In this document: positions 55,886-64,000 of the stretch, piece after piece | Position numbering within the stretch: the stretch's first letter is position 1 | How the letters are laid out: every line of letters starts with the position of its first letter | NCBI GenBank assembly: GCA_028687435.1 | Contig: JAQUAF010000020.1 | Location: forward strand, 1-64,000 | DNA: 64,000 bases | Origin: Verrucomicrobiia bacterium | GTDB taxonomy: Bacteria; Verrucomicrobiota; Verrucomicrobiia; JABWAM01 | Direction: 5' to 3' | Made by a program: the position numbers and the translations under genes | The notes under the pieces: generated by a model | Seen by the model: the letters and a program-made list of their open reading frames with translations, nothing else | Databases searched by the model: none | Told to the model about the DNA's origin: nothing

Positions 55886-56584
55886 ATGGAAAGACCTTTT
55901 GCCGCGTTTGGCCCCGATCATCTCGCTGTTTTGGGAGTCATGTCGATTCTCGCGGCGGGCCTTGCCCTGATGGGCAGGCGGGCGGACGAAAAAACACGAG
56001 CCTCCACATGCGCCTTTCTCGGCTGGGCCCTGGTCGGCTATGCCATGGCCTCGCACGGGTATCGTTTTTTTCACCAGACCTGGCGATGCCTCGACTGTTT
56101 GCCCCTGCAACTCTGCGACTGGGTGTTGATCGCCTGCATCATCGCCTTGTTCACCCGCAATTCCTTGGCCAGCGAAACCGCCTATTTTTTTGGCCTGACC
56201 GGCACCATGCAAGCCATCATCACGCCGGATCTCCAAAAAGGCTTCCCCTCGTGGCCATTCTTCCGGTTCTTTTGGGGACACGCCGGAATTGTGCTGGCCA
56301 TCGTCTGCATCCTGGCCGTCCAGCGTTTCCGCCCCCGTCCCGGCGCCGTCTGGCGCATGTTCAGCCTGATTAATTTTTACGCCGTTTTCGTGGGCGGACT
56401 CAACGCGGTCTTCGGCTGGAACTACGGCTACCTGTGCCACAAACCATCCAAAGCCTCCCTTCTCGACCACCTCGGTCCCTGGCCATGGTACATCCTTTCC
56501 ATCGAATTCATCTGCCTGGCCAGTTTCCTGCTGCTCTGCCTGCCCTGGCGGCTGCGTTCCCAACAATCACCCCGCAAATTTTGA
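55886..56584 (+). CDS. TIGR02206/YwaF-like integral membrane protein
   Basis: The protein has 232 residues with about six transmembrane helices. Family-type phrases: FAAFGPDHLAVLG at the start, LPLQLCDWVLIACI, and GLNAVFGWNYGYLCHKPSKA. Function of the family is unknown. The stop codon lies 2 bp before the left TTTA target site of the MITE. Confidence 0.8.
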   Translation: MERPFAAFGPDHLAVLGVMSILAAGLALMGRRADEKTRASTCAFLGWALVGYAMASHGYRFFHQTWRCLDCLPLQLCDWVLIACIIALFTRNSLASETAYFFGLTGTMQAIITPDLQKGFPSWPFFRFFWGHAGIVLAIVCILAVQRFRPRPGAVWRMFSLINFYAVFVGGLNAVFGWNYGYLCHKPSKASLLDHLGPWPWYILSIEFICLASFLLLCLPWRLRSQQSPRKF

Positions 56585-56589
56585 ATTTA

Positions 56590-56808
56590 GAGGCTCTTGC
56601 AAAACTACGATATGCGGCGCGATAAATCACTTTGGCCAAAGTGATTGTCGCCCAAGGGGTTGCGCGTCCATTTTCCAGCGACGGTCCCGCTTTGCGGGAT
56701 CGACTGTGCCGCACAGCGGCACCGCTGGGGGGATTGACCAGACTCCACGCCTTGCCAGCCAATCCATACCCGCTGCAACGCCGCGCATCGTAGTTTTGCA
56801 AGAGCCTC
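56590..56808. mobile_element. 219-bp MITE with perfect terminal inverted repeats and TTTA target duplication
   Basis: The ends carry 22-bp perfect inverted repeats beginning GAGGCTCTTGCAAAACTACG (56590-56611 and 56787-56808). TTTA directly flanks both sides (56586-56589 and 56809-56812). Inside are three more perfect hairpins: a 22-bp palindrome at 56625-56646, GTCCCGC/GCGGGAT at 56684-56700 and GTGCCGC/GCGGCAC at 56706-56722. There is no coding frame. It lies exactly between two convergent genes, and the right-hand TTTA contains the TAA stop of the minus-strand gene. It may serve as a bidirectional transcription barrier. Confidence 0.9.
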
Positions 56809-56809
56809 T

Positions 56810-58957
56810 TTATTCAATCCCCGCTTTTCGACACATGGGGATTTCCTTCGTCAAAATGGTTCTGACCAGGGCGACCTTCCACCGCAGGTGTTCGGCGTCG
56901 GTCATATACTCCATGCTGGGCTCCCAGCCCAGGCGCGAATCCCGCTCCACCAGGGGAATGGTTTCCTCCGCGTTGCGAATCTCCGCCACGGCCACCTTCT
57001 CCATGGCGTCCAGAATGGCATTCATCCTCCGCCGGTCCGGCGCCAGCATGAGCCGCTGGTTCAGTTGCCACCACTTTTTCACATTCGCCGTCGTGGTCAT
57101 CATGTTAAGCATGAACCGCCCCATGTTGAGCAACCGTTCTCCCTCATCCTTTTTGACCGAAGGCGTTTTTTTCAACGCCTTTTCCAACCATCCAATGCCC
57201 TGGCGCCACAACCGGCTCATCTGATGCAATCGGCGCAGTTCGCCCTTCAACCGGCAACCGGCCAAGGACTGCTGGCTGTTCTCCAGCGGCTTGTAGAAAC
57301 CAAGCGCAATGCCGCTGCCAAAATGCGCATGCCACGCCGAGGGAATCTTCACCTCCTTGGATGCAAAGGTGCGGGAAAAATTCGGATGAAAAACAAGCGG
57401 ATAGGACGGTCCCACACGGAATGGACCATATTGATCCTCGTTCGTCGGGGTATAATGGCGAATGGCTTCGCTCCAAGCCTGCCATGCCTTCAACACCAAA
57501 GGAGCGGCTGTCATCCCATAATCGCGCCGGGCAATGGCTGACGCGATTTCCTCCGTCGAAAAACCGGGCTCCCAATAGGCCCATTTGGCCAGTTCGCTGA
57601 CAAACGACGGCCACCAGCCAAAGTGATGCGACTCCATCAAACCGCAAAGCCCCCACTTCTCCCGCGCCTTGAGCAAGGCCCGGTGCCGCCGCGCCCACTG
57701 GAACGGCATCGGTTCGTAGGGAACCACCCCGAAATCCCACGTCAGCCCCCCCGTGTTGGCCATCGCGTAAAGACGAATCCCCCGGCGGCGCGCCACTTCC
57801 GCCTCCGATTTGAAATACTGCCCAGGTCCCTCGAATGAAAGCGTGTAATCCACACAAACATTCATGGCCTTCCCATTCGGGATGGGATTGAACATTTCAA
57901 AGGTGACCAGCAGGGTGATATCCGTGGGCAGCGTGTTCAACAAGGCCACACGGTCTTTTCGCGGCGCCCATCCCCAGTTGTAAGTCCAAAACACGATGTC
58001 CGCCTTGCTGTTCTGTTTTCGCACCGCTTTTTTGACCCTGTTCAGCCACTGCGGATAATCACGGCAGGGCCACCATCCGGGACTGGGTTTGGCGGGTGGC
58101 AATCCGTTCTCGTGCGGCGCATCATGCGGACGTCCGGTTGTTTTCTCATCATGGCTGGGAAACTCCACCGACTCTCCCACCAACACCACCCCCTTCGCGC
58201 GGGGACAGGCCTTGAAAAGCGCGCCATAAGTGCTGTCATAATAGGCCTCCGCATCCGGATCGGACGGATGTTTCTCGTTCTTCAAATAACTGTAAAAATA
58301 AACATCCAATCCAAACCGGTCCGCCCGGTCGATCAGTTCGTTAAAGTCCAGATATCCGCAAGTGGTGCGATCCGGCCCTTTCGCAAACACCAGGATCGAA
58401 TCAAATCCATGATGCGCCATGGCATTGAGATGCGCGTCGGGGAACTGGTCGATCCCCCAGCCGGAATGAACCATGCGGGGGGAAAAAAGAGGTTTCCGCG
58501 CCACATCCTGCCTCCTGACAAAAGGCGCCTCCCTCAAATTCATCAAATCCTCGAGATAAAAACCGCCCTGCGCCGCGCCCCGGGCGTCGCATCCGCACAC
58601 CACCACAAGACCGGGATCGCAGACCAGACGATAACTGCGAGGAACAGACAATCCCCTGCCCCATTTGGGCAGTTCCTCCTTGGAAGCCAGAATAATGGAG
58701 GGAATTTTTTCCGTAACAGCGGAAGCAACCTTCGCCACGGGAACCAGCAACACCGAAACCCCCATGCTGTCCAGCAGATAATCCTGCAAATCACGCGCGG
58801 CATTCCAAACCACCGGCGGCGCGGATTCCCCGATCACAATCCTCCACCCCTCCCCGACGCAAACCTCATCCTTCCCCGCAACCACCGCGGGATTCCGCCG
58901 CCCAACCCGGTGAACCTGATTCAACCGACGCCGGAACTGGTATCGTTCCTCTTTCAT
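56810..58957 (-). CDS. large glycoside-hydrolase-like protein (alpha-glucuronidase/GH20-N-terminal-like)
   Basis: The protein has 715 residues. Residues about 30-150 resemble the GH20b/GH67-type N-terminal alpha/beta domain (WRIVIGESAPPVVWNAARDL; VVVCGCDARGAAQGGFYLED). A TIM-barrel-like core follows (about 160-480: LVGESVEFPSHDEKTTG; DIVFWTYNWGWAPRKDR; LCGLMESHHFGWWPSFVSE), then a helical C-terminus. No signal peptide is clear. The exact family is unknown; catalytic residues cannot be named with confidence. Its stop codon TAA lies within the MITE target duplication. It is the last gene of a four-gene unit. Confidence 0.65.
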   Translation of the reverse strand: MKEERYQFRRRLNQVHRVGRRNPAVVAGKDEVCVGEGWRIVIGESAPPVVWNAARDLQDYLLDSMGVSVLLVPVAKVASAVTEKIPSIILASKEELPKWGRGLSVPRSYRLVCDPGLVVVCGCDARGAAQGGFYLEDLMNLREAPFVRRQDVARKPLFSPRMVHSGWGIDQFPDAHLNAMAHHGFDSILVFAKGPDRTTCGYLDFNELIDRADRFGLDVYFYSYLKNEKHPSDPDAEAYYDSTYGALFKACPRAKGVVLVGESVEFPSHDEKTTGRPHDAPHENGLPPAKPSPGWWPCRDYPQWLNRVKKAVRKQNSKADIVFWTYNWGWAPRKDRVALLNTLPTDITLLVTFEMFNPIPNGKAMNVCVDYTLSFEGPGQYFKSEAEVARRRGIRLYAMANTGGLTWDFGVVPYEPMPFQWARRHRALLKAREKWGLCGLMESHHFGWWPSFVSELAKWAYWEPGFSTEEIASAIARRDYGMTAAPLVLKAWQAWSEAIRHYTPTNEDQYGPFRVGPSYPLVFHPNFSRTFASKEVKIPSAWHAHFGSGIALGFYKPLENSQQSLAGCRLKGELRRLHQMSRLWRQGIGWLEKALKKTPSVKKDEGERLLNMGRFMLNMMTTTANVKKWWQLNQRLMLAPDRRRMNAILDAMEKVAVAEIRNAEETIPLVERDSRLGWEPSMEYMTDAEHLRWKVALVRTILTKEIPMCRKAGIE

Positions 58958-58981
58958 AAAAATTTCAACTGCATCGATGAG

Positions 58982-61024
58982 TCAGCTTGTTTCAAGGACA
59001 ATCATTTGATACCCGCTCACCTGCGGCACATCAATCCGCCAATACGCCCCGTCAGTGGAAAAATTGAGCGGTCTGTCCTGCGGCGCAAGAAAAGCTTTCT
59101 GGAGATCCCGTCCGTCGCGCCGGACACACAACTGAATGTTCCGCACCTCGATGGGTTCCTCAATCATTTGCGTCCGGGAACCCCGTAATTCAGGCATATA
59201 GGTCAACAAATGAGCGATGGTGCAACGCCTTTTTTTTGTCACAGTTGCCTGGACAAATGAGGGAAGCCCCTGCGTCCTGATCATCGGTTGGGGAAACACC
59301 TTTTCAAGACAATTCCGGACAAGTGTCCGATAAGCCGGCACCGCACGCCCATGGTAAGAGGCAAAAATCGGAAAGCTGAAATGCAAAATATTTCCGCATT
59401 GGATCACCGCAGACCTTCCGGCTCTTTTTTCCGGTGGAATATACAAATTTTCATGATACCCATCCCATGAACCCAGATTGAAATAGGGCTGATGCAGACG
59501 GGCAAGTTCCTTTCCCCCCTGACGCGCAGTCATCTTGATGCCGGTGTCATAGATGGTGGTCAACATTTCCGGCAAATCCCGGTCAACCTCGCGGATCGCC
59601 TCAAAAAAAGCCATATTGCAGGGATCCGCGCCGCCACAGACGATTTTGTATGCGTCGAGCGCAAACCGGCTTTTATCAGGCGTCAACCCGGCCCATGCGG
59701 AACTGACGATGATTCCTCCATTCCTCAAGTGTTTTTCCAGTTTTTTCTTCAACAGGTCATCCACAAGCACATGGTCGGGCAGAATGATTACCCGGTAATC
59801 CGACAAGTCGCCAATCCCATCCACCACGTCAAACTGATATTTAAGCTCCATGAGCAGGCGGGTGGCCCCCATCATGGAACTGCGGTCAAAAGACGCGACA
59901 TTGCTTGGAAAATCCCTGAGCCCTGGCTCAATCACGGCCATTTCCGCCACGGCAGTGGCGCCAACGCTCCAAGTCTCCAATTGTTTGATTTGCGTGTAAG
60001 CTTTTCCAATGAGCTGATAAACCGCCTTCTCCAACTTGCCGCGCGGATGCATGTGATCACCCACCATGCACGCCCCGCCATTGGCAATCGAATTGTAACA
60101 GTCGAACAATAAAGAATGTTCCGGACGCAATCCCCCGAAGTCACCCCAATTTTCGTGAAACCGCCCGGTCATGGTAAGGTAAGGCTTTTTCAAGGTGCGG
60201 GCATAACGAATAGCCCAGGGAAGATATTCATACCCCCAATAACCGGCCGTGGGAAGAACCTCGATTTCAATATGGGTCGGTTGTTTGCGATAGGGAAATC
60301 CATTCGGACAAACCCGGATGGGGCGGCGTTGTTTCCCAACCAATGCCATGACCTCTTTCATAAACCGATCCGTCACGGTGGAATAAAATTCCCTGGCCCT
60401 TTTTTCGTCATCAAGGGGCACACCCTTTTTTTTCATCTCTTCAACGCATTCCACGCCATAACACGGGGCATGGTCAAAACAATCGAGAAAAATCCCGTCG
60501 ACCGGATATTTTGCGAGGACTTCCTCCAGCATATCGAGCAGGTGCTGCCGGTAGGGGGTGTTCAGGCAGGGGTTTCGGAAAAAATGACCTTTTTCCTTAA
60601 GATTATAAACATGCCCCTCCCGGTCCACCTTGCACCAGTCGCGGTGACGCAGGGCATGCACGTGATCGATCCCGGCGTTGAAATAAGCGGCCACCCGGAT
60701 GTTCTGCCGATGACAAGCCTTGACCATTTGCCCAAGCAAATCGGTCTTCAACCCTGGATACACCACGCCAACCTTCGTTGGATAATAGGCAAATCCGATG
60801 TTGCAGCGCGCAAAGACCGTAATGTAATCCACCTGCGCATCGCGAAGCGTGCGGGCAAATTCATCGGCTTTAAATTCCCTGCCCGCATCATAAATGCCAG
60901 GCATCGTGTGAAAATCCAAATGGATCGCCCTTCTCGGCTGAAAAAGCCGGGCGCCTCTCTCAAAACTCCCCTCCCCGGATGAAATCATTTTGCCCGAACC
61001 GGATGACCAGCCTTTTATTTTCAT
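58982..61024 (-). CDS. TIM-barrel glycoside-hydrolase-like protein with glutamine-amidotransferase-like domain
   Basis: The protein has 680 residues from ATG 61024, with AAAGG about 9 nt upstream. The N-terminal barrel (about 30-330) has VDYITVFARCNIGFAYYPTK, DGIFLDCFDHAPC and a Trp-rich LTMTGRFHENWGDFGG, as in GHL6/GH42-like hypothetical glycosidases. A domain at about 390-560 resembles the beta-galactosidase trimerisation fold (VIILPDHVLVDDLLKKKLEK; GGIIVSSAWAGL). A beta-rich C-terminus follows. No signal peptide. It probably acts on a sugar in the same pathway as the deacetylase and the second GH-like protein. Confidence 0.65.
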   Translation of the reverse strand: MKIKGWSSGSGKMISSGEGSFERGARLFQPRRAIHLDFHTMPGIYDAGREFKADEFARTLRDAQVDYITVFARCNIGFAYYPTKVGVVYPGLKTDLLGQMVKACHRQNIRVAAYFNAGIDHVHALRHRDWCKVDREGHVYNLKEKGHFFRNPCLNTPYRQHLLDMLEEVLAKYPVDGIFLDCFDHAPCYGVECVEEMKKKGVPLDDEKRAREFYSTVTDRFMKEVMALVGKQRRPIRVCPNGFPYRKQPTHIEIEVLPTAGYWGYEYLPWAIRYARTLKKPYLTMTGRFHENWGDFGGLRPEHSLLFDCYNSIANGGACMVGDHMHPRGKLEKAVYQLIGKAYTQIKQLETWSVGATAVAEMAVIEPGLRDFPSNVASFDRSSMMGATRLLMELKYQFDVVDGIGDLSDYRVIILPDHVLVDDLLKKKLEKHLRNGGIIVSSAWAGLTPDKSRFALDAYKIVCGGADPCNMAFFEAIREVDRDLPEMLTTIYDTGIKMTARQGGKELARLHQPYFNLGSWDGYHENLYIPPEKRAGRSAVIQCGNILHFSFPIFASYHGRAVPAYRTLVRNCLEKVFPQPMIRTQGLPSFVQATVTKKRRCTIAHLLTYMPELRGSRTQMIEEPIEVRNIQLCVRRDGRDLQKAFLAPQDRPLNFSTDGAYWRIDVPQVSGYQMIVLETS

Positions 61025-61108
61025 TGTTTTACACCTTTCTTTATTCAGCATTCCTTTATCATGAAATTTGCCGCAGACCGGCATGTGATCTGAAAATTCA
61101 GCGATCCC

Positions 61109-61999
61109 TCAGCGCCATCGAGCCGCAATATCTTCGGCGGTCTTGAATTCGCCGCCGCGCTGTTTCAATCCCGCCAGCAGATTGGAAAACTGCTCCACCG
61201 CGTAATCGCCGCAGTTCTTCACAATGAAAGGTTGGGGTTCCACCGCGCCCTCGCCATAGCGGATCAATCCCTGCGGCATGGGATGGAATTCCCAGGGATG
61301 AAAATAAAAACACAACACTCCGCGCGAAATGCCCTTCCCCCCTAGAAATGCCAGAAAACGGTCGATTCTTTGCAAAAGCGCATCGGCGGACTCCGTTCGA
61401 AACAGCGGCCACTGATCCCGGTCGCGTCCATGCTCGTCATGGCTTTCCATGGTCATATCCGCAAAATTCGGTATCTCCACAAGGGACAAATCGCCCTCCC
61501 TGGCCCAATCGTCGCGATGCGGATGATAAGGCGTCAGCCGTTCCCGGTAAAAATACATGGGATAGCTGGCGTCGCTGACATAGCCCAGTTCATTCAATGC
61601 GTTGCAAACCGTCGTGGAACCGAAAAGGCGCGGACACCGGAAACTCCGCGGCCGCACCCCGGCCGCCTCCTCAACCCAGGCGGTGTTCAATTCCAACCGG
61701 GGCTTGACTTCATGAGCCAGCAGCGGTCGCATGCCCGGGATGGGGAACAACGAATCCCCCACCGTTTCATGAAACAGGCTGTGCGCCCCCACTTCGTGCC
61801 CGGCGGCGCGAACGCTCCGCGCAATCTCCGGATGTTCCCGGGCCGCCTCACCGGTGAAATAAAATGTCCCGGCCGCGCCATGTTGCCGGAAAATCTCCAA
61901 CACGCGTGGCGTGCCATGAACCAGCCCCTCGTAGAACGGAGTCCACGATCCCACATCGGTTTCCATGTCGAAACCGAGCAAAACATCGAATTTTTTCAT
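61109..61999 (-). CDS. polysaccharide deacetylase-like (NodB) protein
   Basis: The protein has 296 residues from ATG 61999, which overlaps the peptidase stop by 4 bp. The metal triad is seen as Asp in GFDMETDVG and two His in GAHSLFHE, with GTFYFTGEAAREHPEIARS before and FRCPRLFG, FYFHPWEFHP later. NodB-fold enzymes remove N- or O-acetyl groups from glycans. No signal peptide, so a cytoplasmic substrate such as an imported acetylated sugar is possible. The longer frame to 62080 would start at TTG and is not used. Confidence 0.8.
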   Translation of the reverse strand: MKKFDVLLGFDMETDVGSWTPFYEGLVHGTPRVLEIFRQHGAAGTFYFTGEAAREHPEIARSVRAAGHEVGAHSLFHETVGDSLFPIPGMRPLLAHEVKPRLELNTAWVEEAAGVRPRSFRCPRLFGSTTVCNALNELGYVSDASYPMYFYRERLTPYHPHRDDWAREGDLSLVEIPNFADMTMESHDEHGRDRDQWPLFRTESADALLQRIDRFLAFLGGKGISRGVLCFYFHPWEFHPMPQGLIRYGEGAVEPQPFIVKNCGDYAVEQFSNLLAGLKQRGGEFKTAEDIAARWR

Positions 62000-63198
62000 A
62001 CACCCGCGCGGGCAATTTCCCTCAATTCCGTTCCAAGCAATTCCACTCCGCCCTCCACAATGCGGCAGCCATTCTCCCAACGCAACCCAAATGGACGGCC
62101 GTTCTGGCGGGCCAGTTCGCTGCCGGCCGGAGTGTAAAAGAACGTGTCGATCTGGAAGGTCATGTTGGGTTTCAATTCATAGCTGCTGGTCGCCTCAATC
62201 CAAGGCCTCTCCACTTCGATCATTCCCAATCCGTGACAAGGACCATAAAGCATGTACTCCGCATACCCCTCCTTCTTGACAAAGTCAGCATACCGGATGG
62301 CCACATCCTTCGCGGGCATGCCGGCCTTCAACAGCCCGATGGTAAATCGATGGGCCTTGAGTCCAAACTCCAACAACCGTGTCACCGCCGGGCTGGGATC
62401 GCCCACCACCACGGGAACCCCAAGACTGCCGGAATATCCGTGAACCTTGGCCGACAAATTCAGTTGAACCAAATCCCTTTCCTCGATCTTCCGATACCCG
62501 GGACGGCCAATGGCATGACTGCTCGCCAGTCCCGCCAGCACATACATCGGCAAGCCTTCGTATTCAGCACCGTTGGCGTAAATCACCCCCTGCGCAATGC
62601 CCGCCAGCTCCAGTTCCGTCATGCCGGGCTTCATCCGGCGAATCACTTCCCCGGTGGCCAGTTCGGTGATGCGGAAGGAATCCTTGAGGCATTGAATCTC
62701 ATTGTCGGATTTGATTGCCCGTTGCTGGAAAATCACATCGTCCGACTTGACAACCTCAGCTTCCGGAAACGCCTTCTTGAGACCAAGATACACCGGCAAT
62801 GACATGACCGCCCAACCCACCACTCCAATCCGCTTGGGCGCATGTCCAAGAGTCTCCTTGGCCAGACTCTCAAAAGTGCTGACCTGGATTCCCGGATAGT
62901 CCGGCTCCGCCGGTTCGCGGTATTCGATCAGCTTCCGAACCTCGGGGATTTTGGTCCGGCTCCTTGAAAACGTCTCGCTCTCCGGACCAATAAGCAACCG
63001 GGGTTCCCCTTGGGAAGGAACCCAAACCCCGGCCGACTCGAAAAGCGGCCAGTAATCCGAAAGATAACGCACATTGGCGTAATCCGCTTCGTTGGAATGA
63101 ACCAGAAGGGCGTCCAAACCCGCCTCCCGGGCCAAACGCTGGGTTCGTTCAATGCGACTCTTGAATTCACTGTCGGGAATAAAATGGGGTGTTTTCAT
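61996..63198 (-). CDS. M24-fold (creatinase/Xaa-Pro peptidase-like) hydrolase lacking metal-site aspartates
   Basis: The protein has 400 residues from ATG 63198. The N-terminal creatinase domain (about 10-150: YLSDYWPLFESAGVW) precedes a pita-bread domain (about 165-400). At the metal site the usual Asp positions read LVQLNLSAKVHGYSGSLG (Asn and Ser in place of Asp), while His is kept in CHGLGMIEVER, one Glu is replaced by Asp (FQIDTFF) and one Glu is kept (RWENG). Creatinases are metal-free M24 hydrolases with such changes, so creatinase-like C-N bond hydrolysis is more likely than peptidase action. First gene of the unit, with its own promoter. Confidence 0.75.
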   Translation of the reverse strand: MKTPHFIPDSEFKSRIERTQRLAREAGLDALLVHSNEADYANVRYLSDYWPLFESAGVWVPSQGEPRLLIGPESETFSRSRTKIPEVRKLIEYREPAEPDYPGIQVSTFESLAKETLGHAPKRIGVVGWAVMSLPVYLGLKKAFPEAEVVKSDDVIFQQRAIKSDNEIQCLKDSFRITELATGEVIRRMKPGMTELELAGIAQGVIYANGAEYEGLPMYVLAGLASSHAIGRPGYRKIEERDLVQLNLSAKVHGYSGSLGVPVVVGDPSPAVTRLLEFGLKAHRFTIGLLKAGMPAKDVAIRYADFVKKEGYAEYMLYGPCHGLGMIEVERPWIEATSSYELKPNMTFQIDTFFYTPAGSELARQNGRPFGLRWENGCRIVEGGVELLGTELREIARAGV

Positions 63199-63210
63199 AT
63201 AATGCATTAT

Positions 63211-63238
63211 ATTATAACGCCATTTTTCTTTTCCGCAA
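63211..63238 (-). promoter_or_regulatory. promoter of the glycan unit, giving a near-leaderless transcript
   Basis: TTGCGG at 63238-63233, a 16-bp spacer and TATAAT at 63216-63211. A start about seven bases downstream (near 63204) would leave only about six bases before the ATG at 63198, and no Shine-Dalgarno is seen. The start region ATAATGCATTAT is itself palindromic. Confidence 0.55.
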
Positions 63239-63414
63239 GTTCTTTTTGAAGGTTTTGCCCTTCCTTTGATCGATATTGGAAATGTCAACACCTATGATGT
63301 GAATGACTTTGCTCCCTCGCTTTTTTTGTCACCGGTTGAAGAGAAGCAACCATCCCTCCCCTGCCCCAATGCGGCGCGAAATAAAAACATGGAGATGATG
63401 CTCCACCACAGACA

Positions 63415-64000
63415 TTATTGCAAATTTTTCGAAGGGCTTTTAAATCTTTCGGTTGAGCCTGTTTTGAAGGCAACTTCCGAATGCGGCAAACGTCCTGACA
63501 GTGAAACCAATATGGGTTTGGCCGGCGTTCCATTGGATTTAACCAACACCGAATCGATGGTTTTTTCCGGGTGCGGATTCACCCATTCATACAAGTAGGC
63601 GCATCGCAGTTCACGCTGAGGGGTGATTCCTTCCCATACATATCGGGCGTCAATAAGGTATCGGCTCAAAGGCGGATCTGGCCTCCAACTGTGAATATTT
63701 CGATTGAAAACCATGCGAATTTTTTCAGTTGAGGCATCATCATAAAGCATTTCATAGCTTCCAATGCCACATTTCCACTGCGTATCGGCAAAAAAGGCCT
63801 TTTCTTTGGCTCCCAAGAAAGCGGTATGAAAAAACAAAAGACTTGAAAATTTTCGGTGAATCGGAATTTTCACGCCATCCATAGTTCCCGCAACCCATGC
63901 GCAACCGTTTTTTTCGGATTTCGAAATAGACACCGGTATAAATCCCATGGTCTGCCTGCCCGGCGTCATTCCCGGGAGGGAAAAACCGGCCAGTTCGTCG
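63415..64000 (-). CDS. C-terminal part of a large protein, 5' end beyond the window
   Basis: The minus-strand frame is open to the right edge, so only the last about 195 codons are seen. A beta-rich, jelly-roll-like sequence with AYLYEWVNPHPEKTIDSVLV near the end is typical of the C-terminal beta domain of large glycoside hydrolases and similar surface proteins. It ends 217 bp before the M24 start; the promoter between them suggests separate transcription. Catalytic part not visible. Confidence 0.6.
   Translation of the reverse strand, partial: DELAGFSLPGMTPGRQTMGFIPVSISKSEKNGCAWVAGTMDGVKIPIHRKFSSLLFFHTAFLGAKEKAFFADTQWKCGIGSYEMLYDDASTEKIRMVFNRNIHSWRPDPPLSRYLIDARYVWEGITPQRELRCAYLYEWVNPHPEKTIDSVLVKSNGTPAKPILVSLSGRLPHSEVAFKTGSTERFKSPSKNLQ

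Noticed and set aside
1-64000. CRISPR array or cas genes
   Set aside because: No regularly spaced short direct repeats were seen; the repeats found are inverted and isolated.

Overview
The window is chromosomal DNA from a GC-rich Gram-negative bacterium that most resembles the Verrucomicrobiota/Lentisphaerota side of the PVC superphylum. This rests on gene content, not a search: a type II secretion (T2SS) pseudopilin operon, GYF_2-domain proteins, paired uroporphyrinogen-decarboxylase-like/AraC modules, a tyrosine phosphatase-RpiB-GlyA fusion, an Rsm22-family protein, and carbohydrate-active genes with few clear relatives. Genes are dense and many overlap by exactly 4 bp.

Layout. 1-4954: an Rhs/YD-repeat protein running off the left edge, with an RCC1-repeat protein, both behind their own sigma70-type promoter. 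5098-15515: a tightly coupled operon gspD-G-H-I-J-K-L-M plus a membrane-anchored HEAT-like protein, preceded by a secreted subtilase. No gspE, gspF or gspC is present. 15636-18339: a GYF_2 membrane protein and an SH3/helical-repeat/trypsin-like protease. 18340-24990: an AT-richer, gene-poor, decaying island holding an XRE regulator and IHF-like pair, an IS21-like remnant, two overlapping unknown genes, a frameshifted RNase H-like gene, a 5'-truncated IS4-type transposase and, at its right edge, a tRNA-Ala(CGC) with a ruined T arm.

24995-41321: a YfhO-like membrane protein; a small exporter-hisB-trpA operon; UroD-like and AraC genes set divergently; the phosphatase-rpiB-glyA fusion; two ABC-2 permeases without an ATPase; two uncharacterised genes; ispE; a 256-bp palindromic element; a GYF_2 protein; an esterase; and an Rsm22-like methyltransferase. 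41378-47908: small membrane proteins, a solute-binding protein, a YugP-type metallopeptidase, a second UroD/AraC pair, and an NrnA-type phosphoesterase with a small helical protein. 48027-51716: an unidentified frameshifted fragment and a YhaN/YhaO (SbcCD-like) ATPase-nuclease pair. 52165-56584: fabG, acnA and a YwaF-like membrane protein. 56590-56808: a MITE with perfect terminal repeats and a TTTA target duplication. 56810-64000: an operon of two glycoside-hydrolase-like proteins, a polysaccharide deacetylase and a creatinase-like M24 protein, then the 3' end of another large gene.

The strongest observations are the MITE whose target duplication supplies a neighbour's stop codon, the three-domain phosphatase-RpiB-GlyA fusion, the decaying island against a broken tRNA-Ala, the two UroD/AraC modules, and the M24 protein lacking its metal-binding aspartates inside a putative glycan operon. 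I found no CRISPR array, rRNA or intact prophage.
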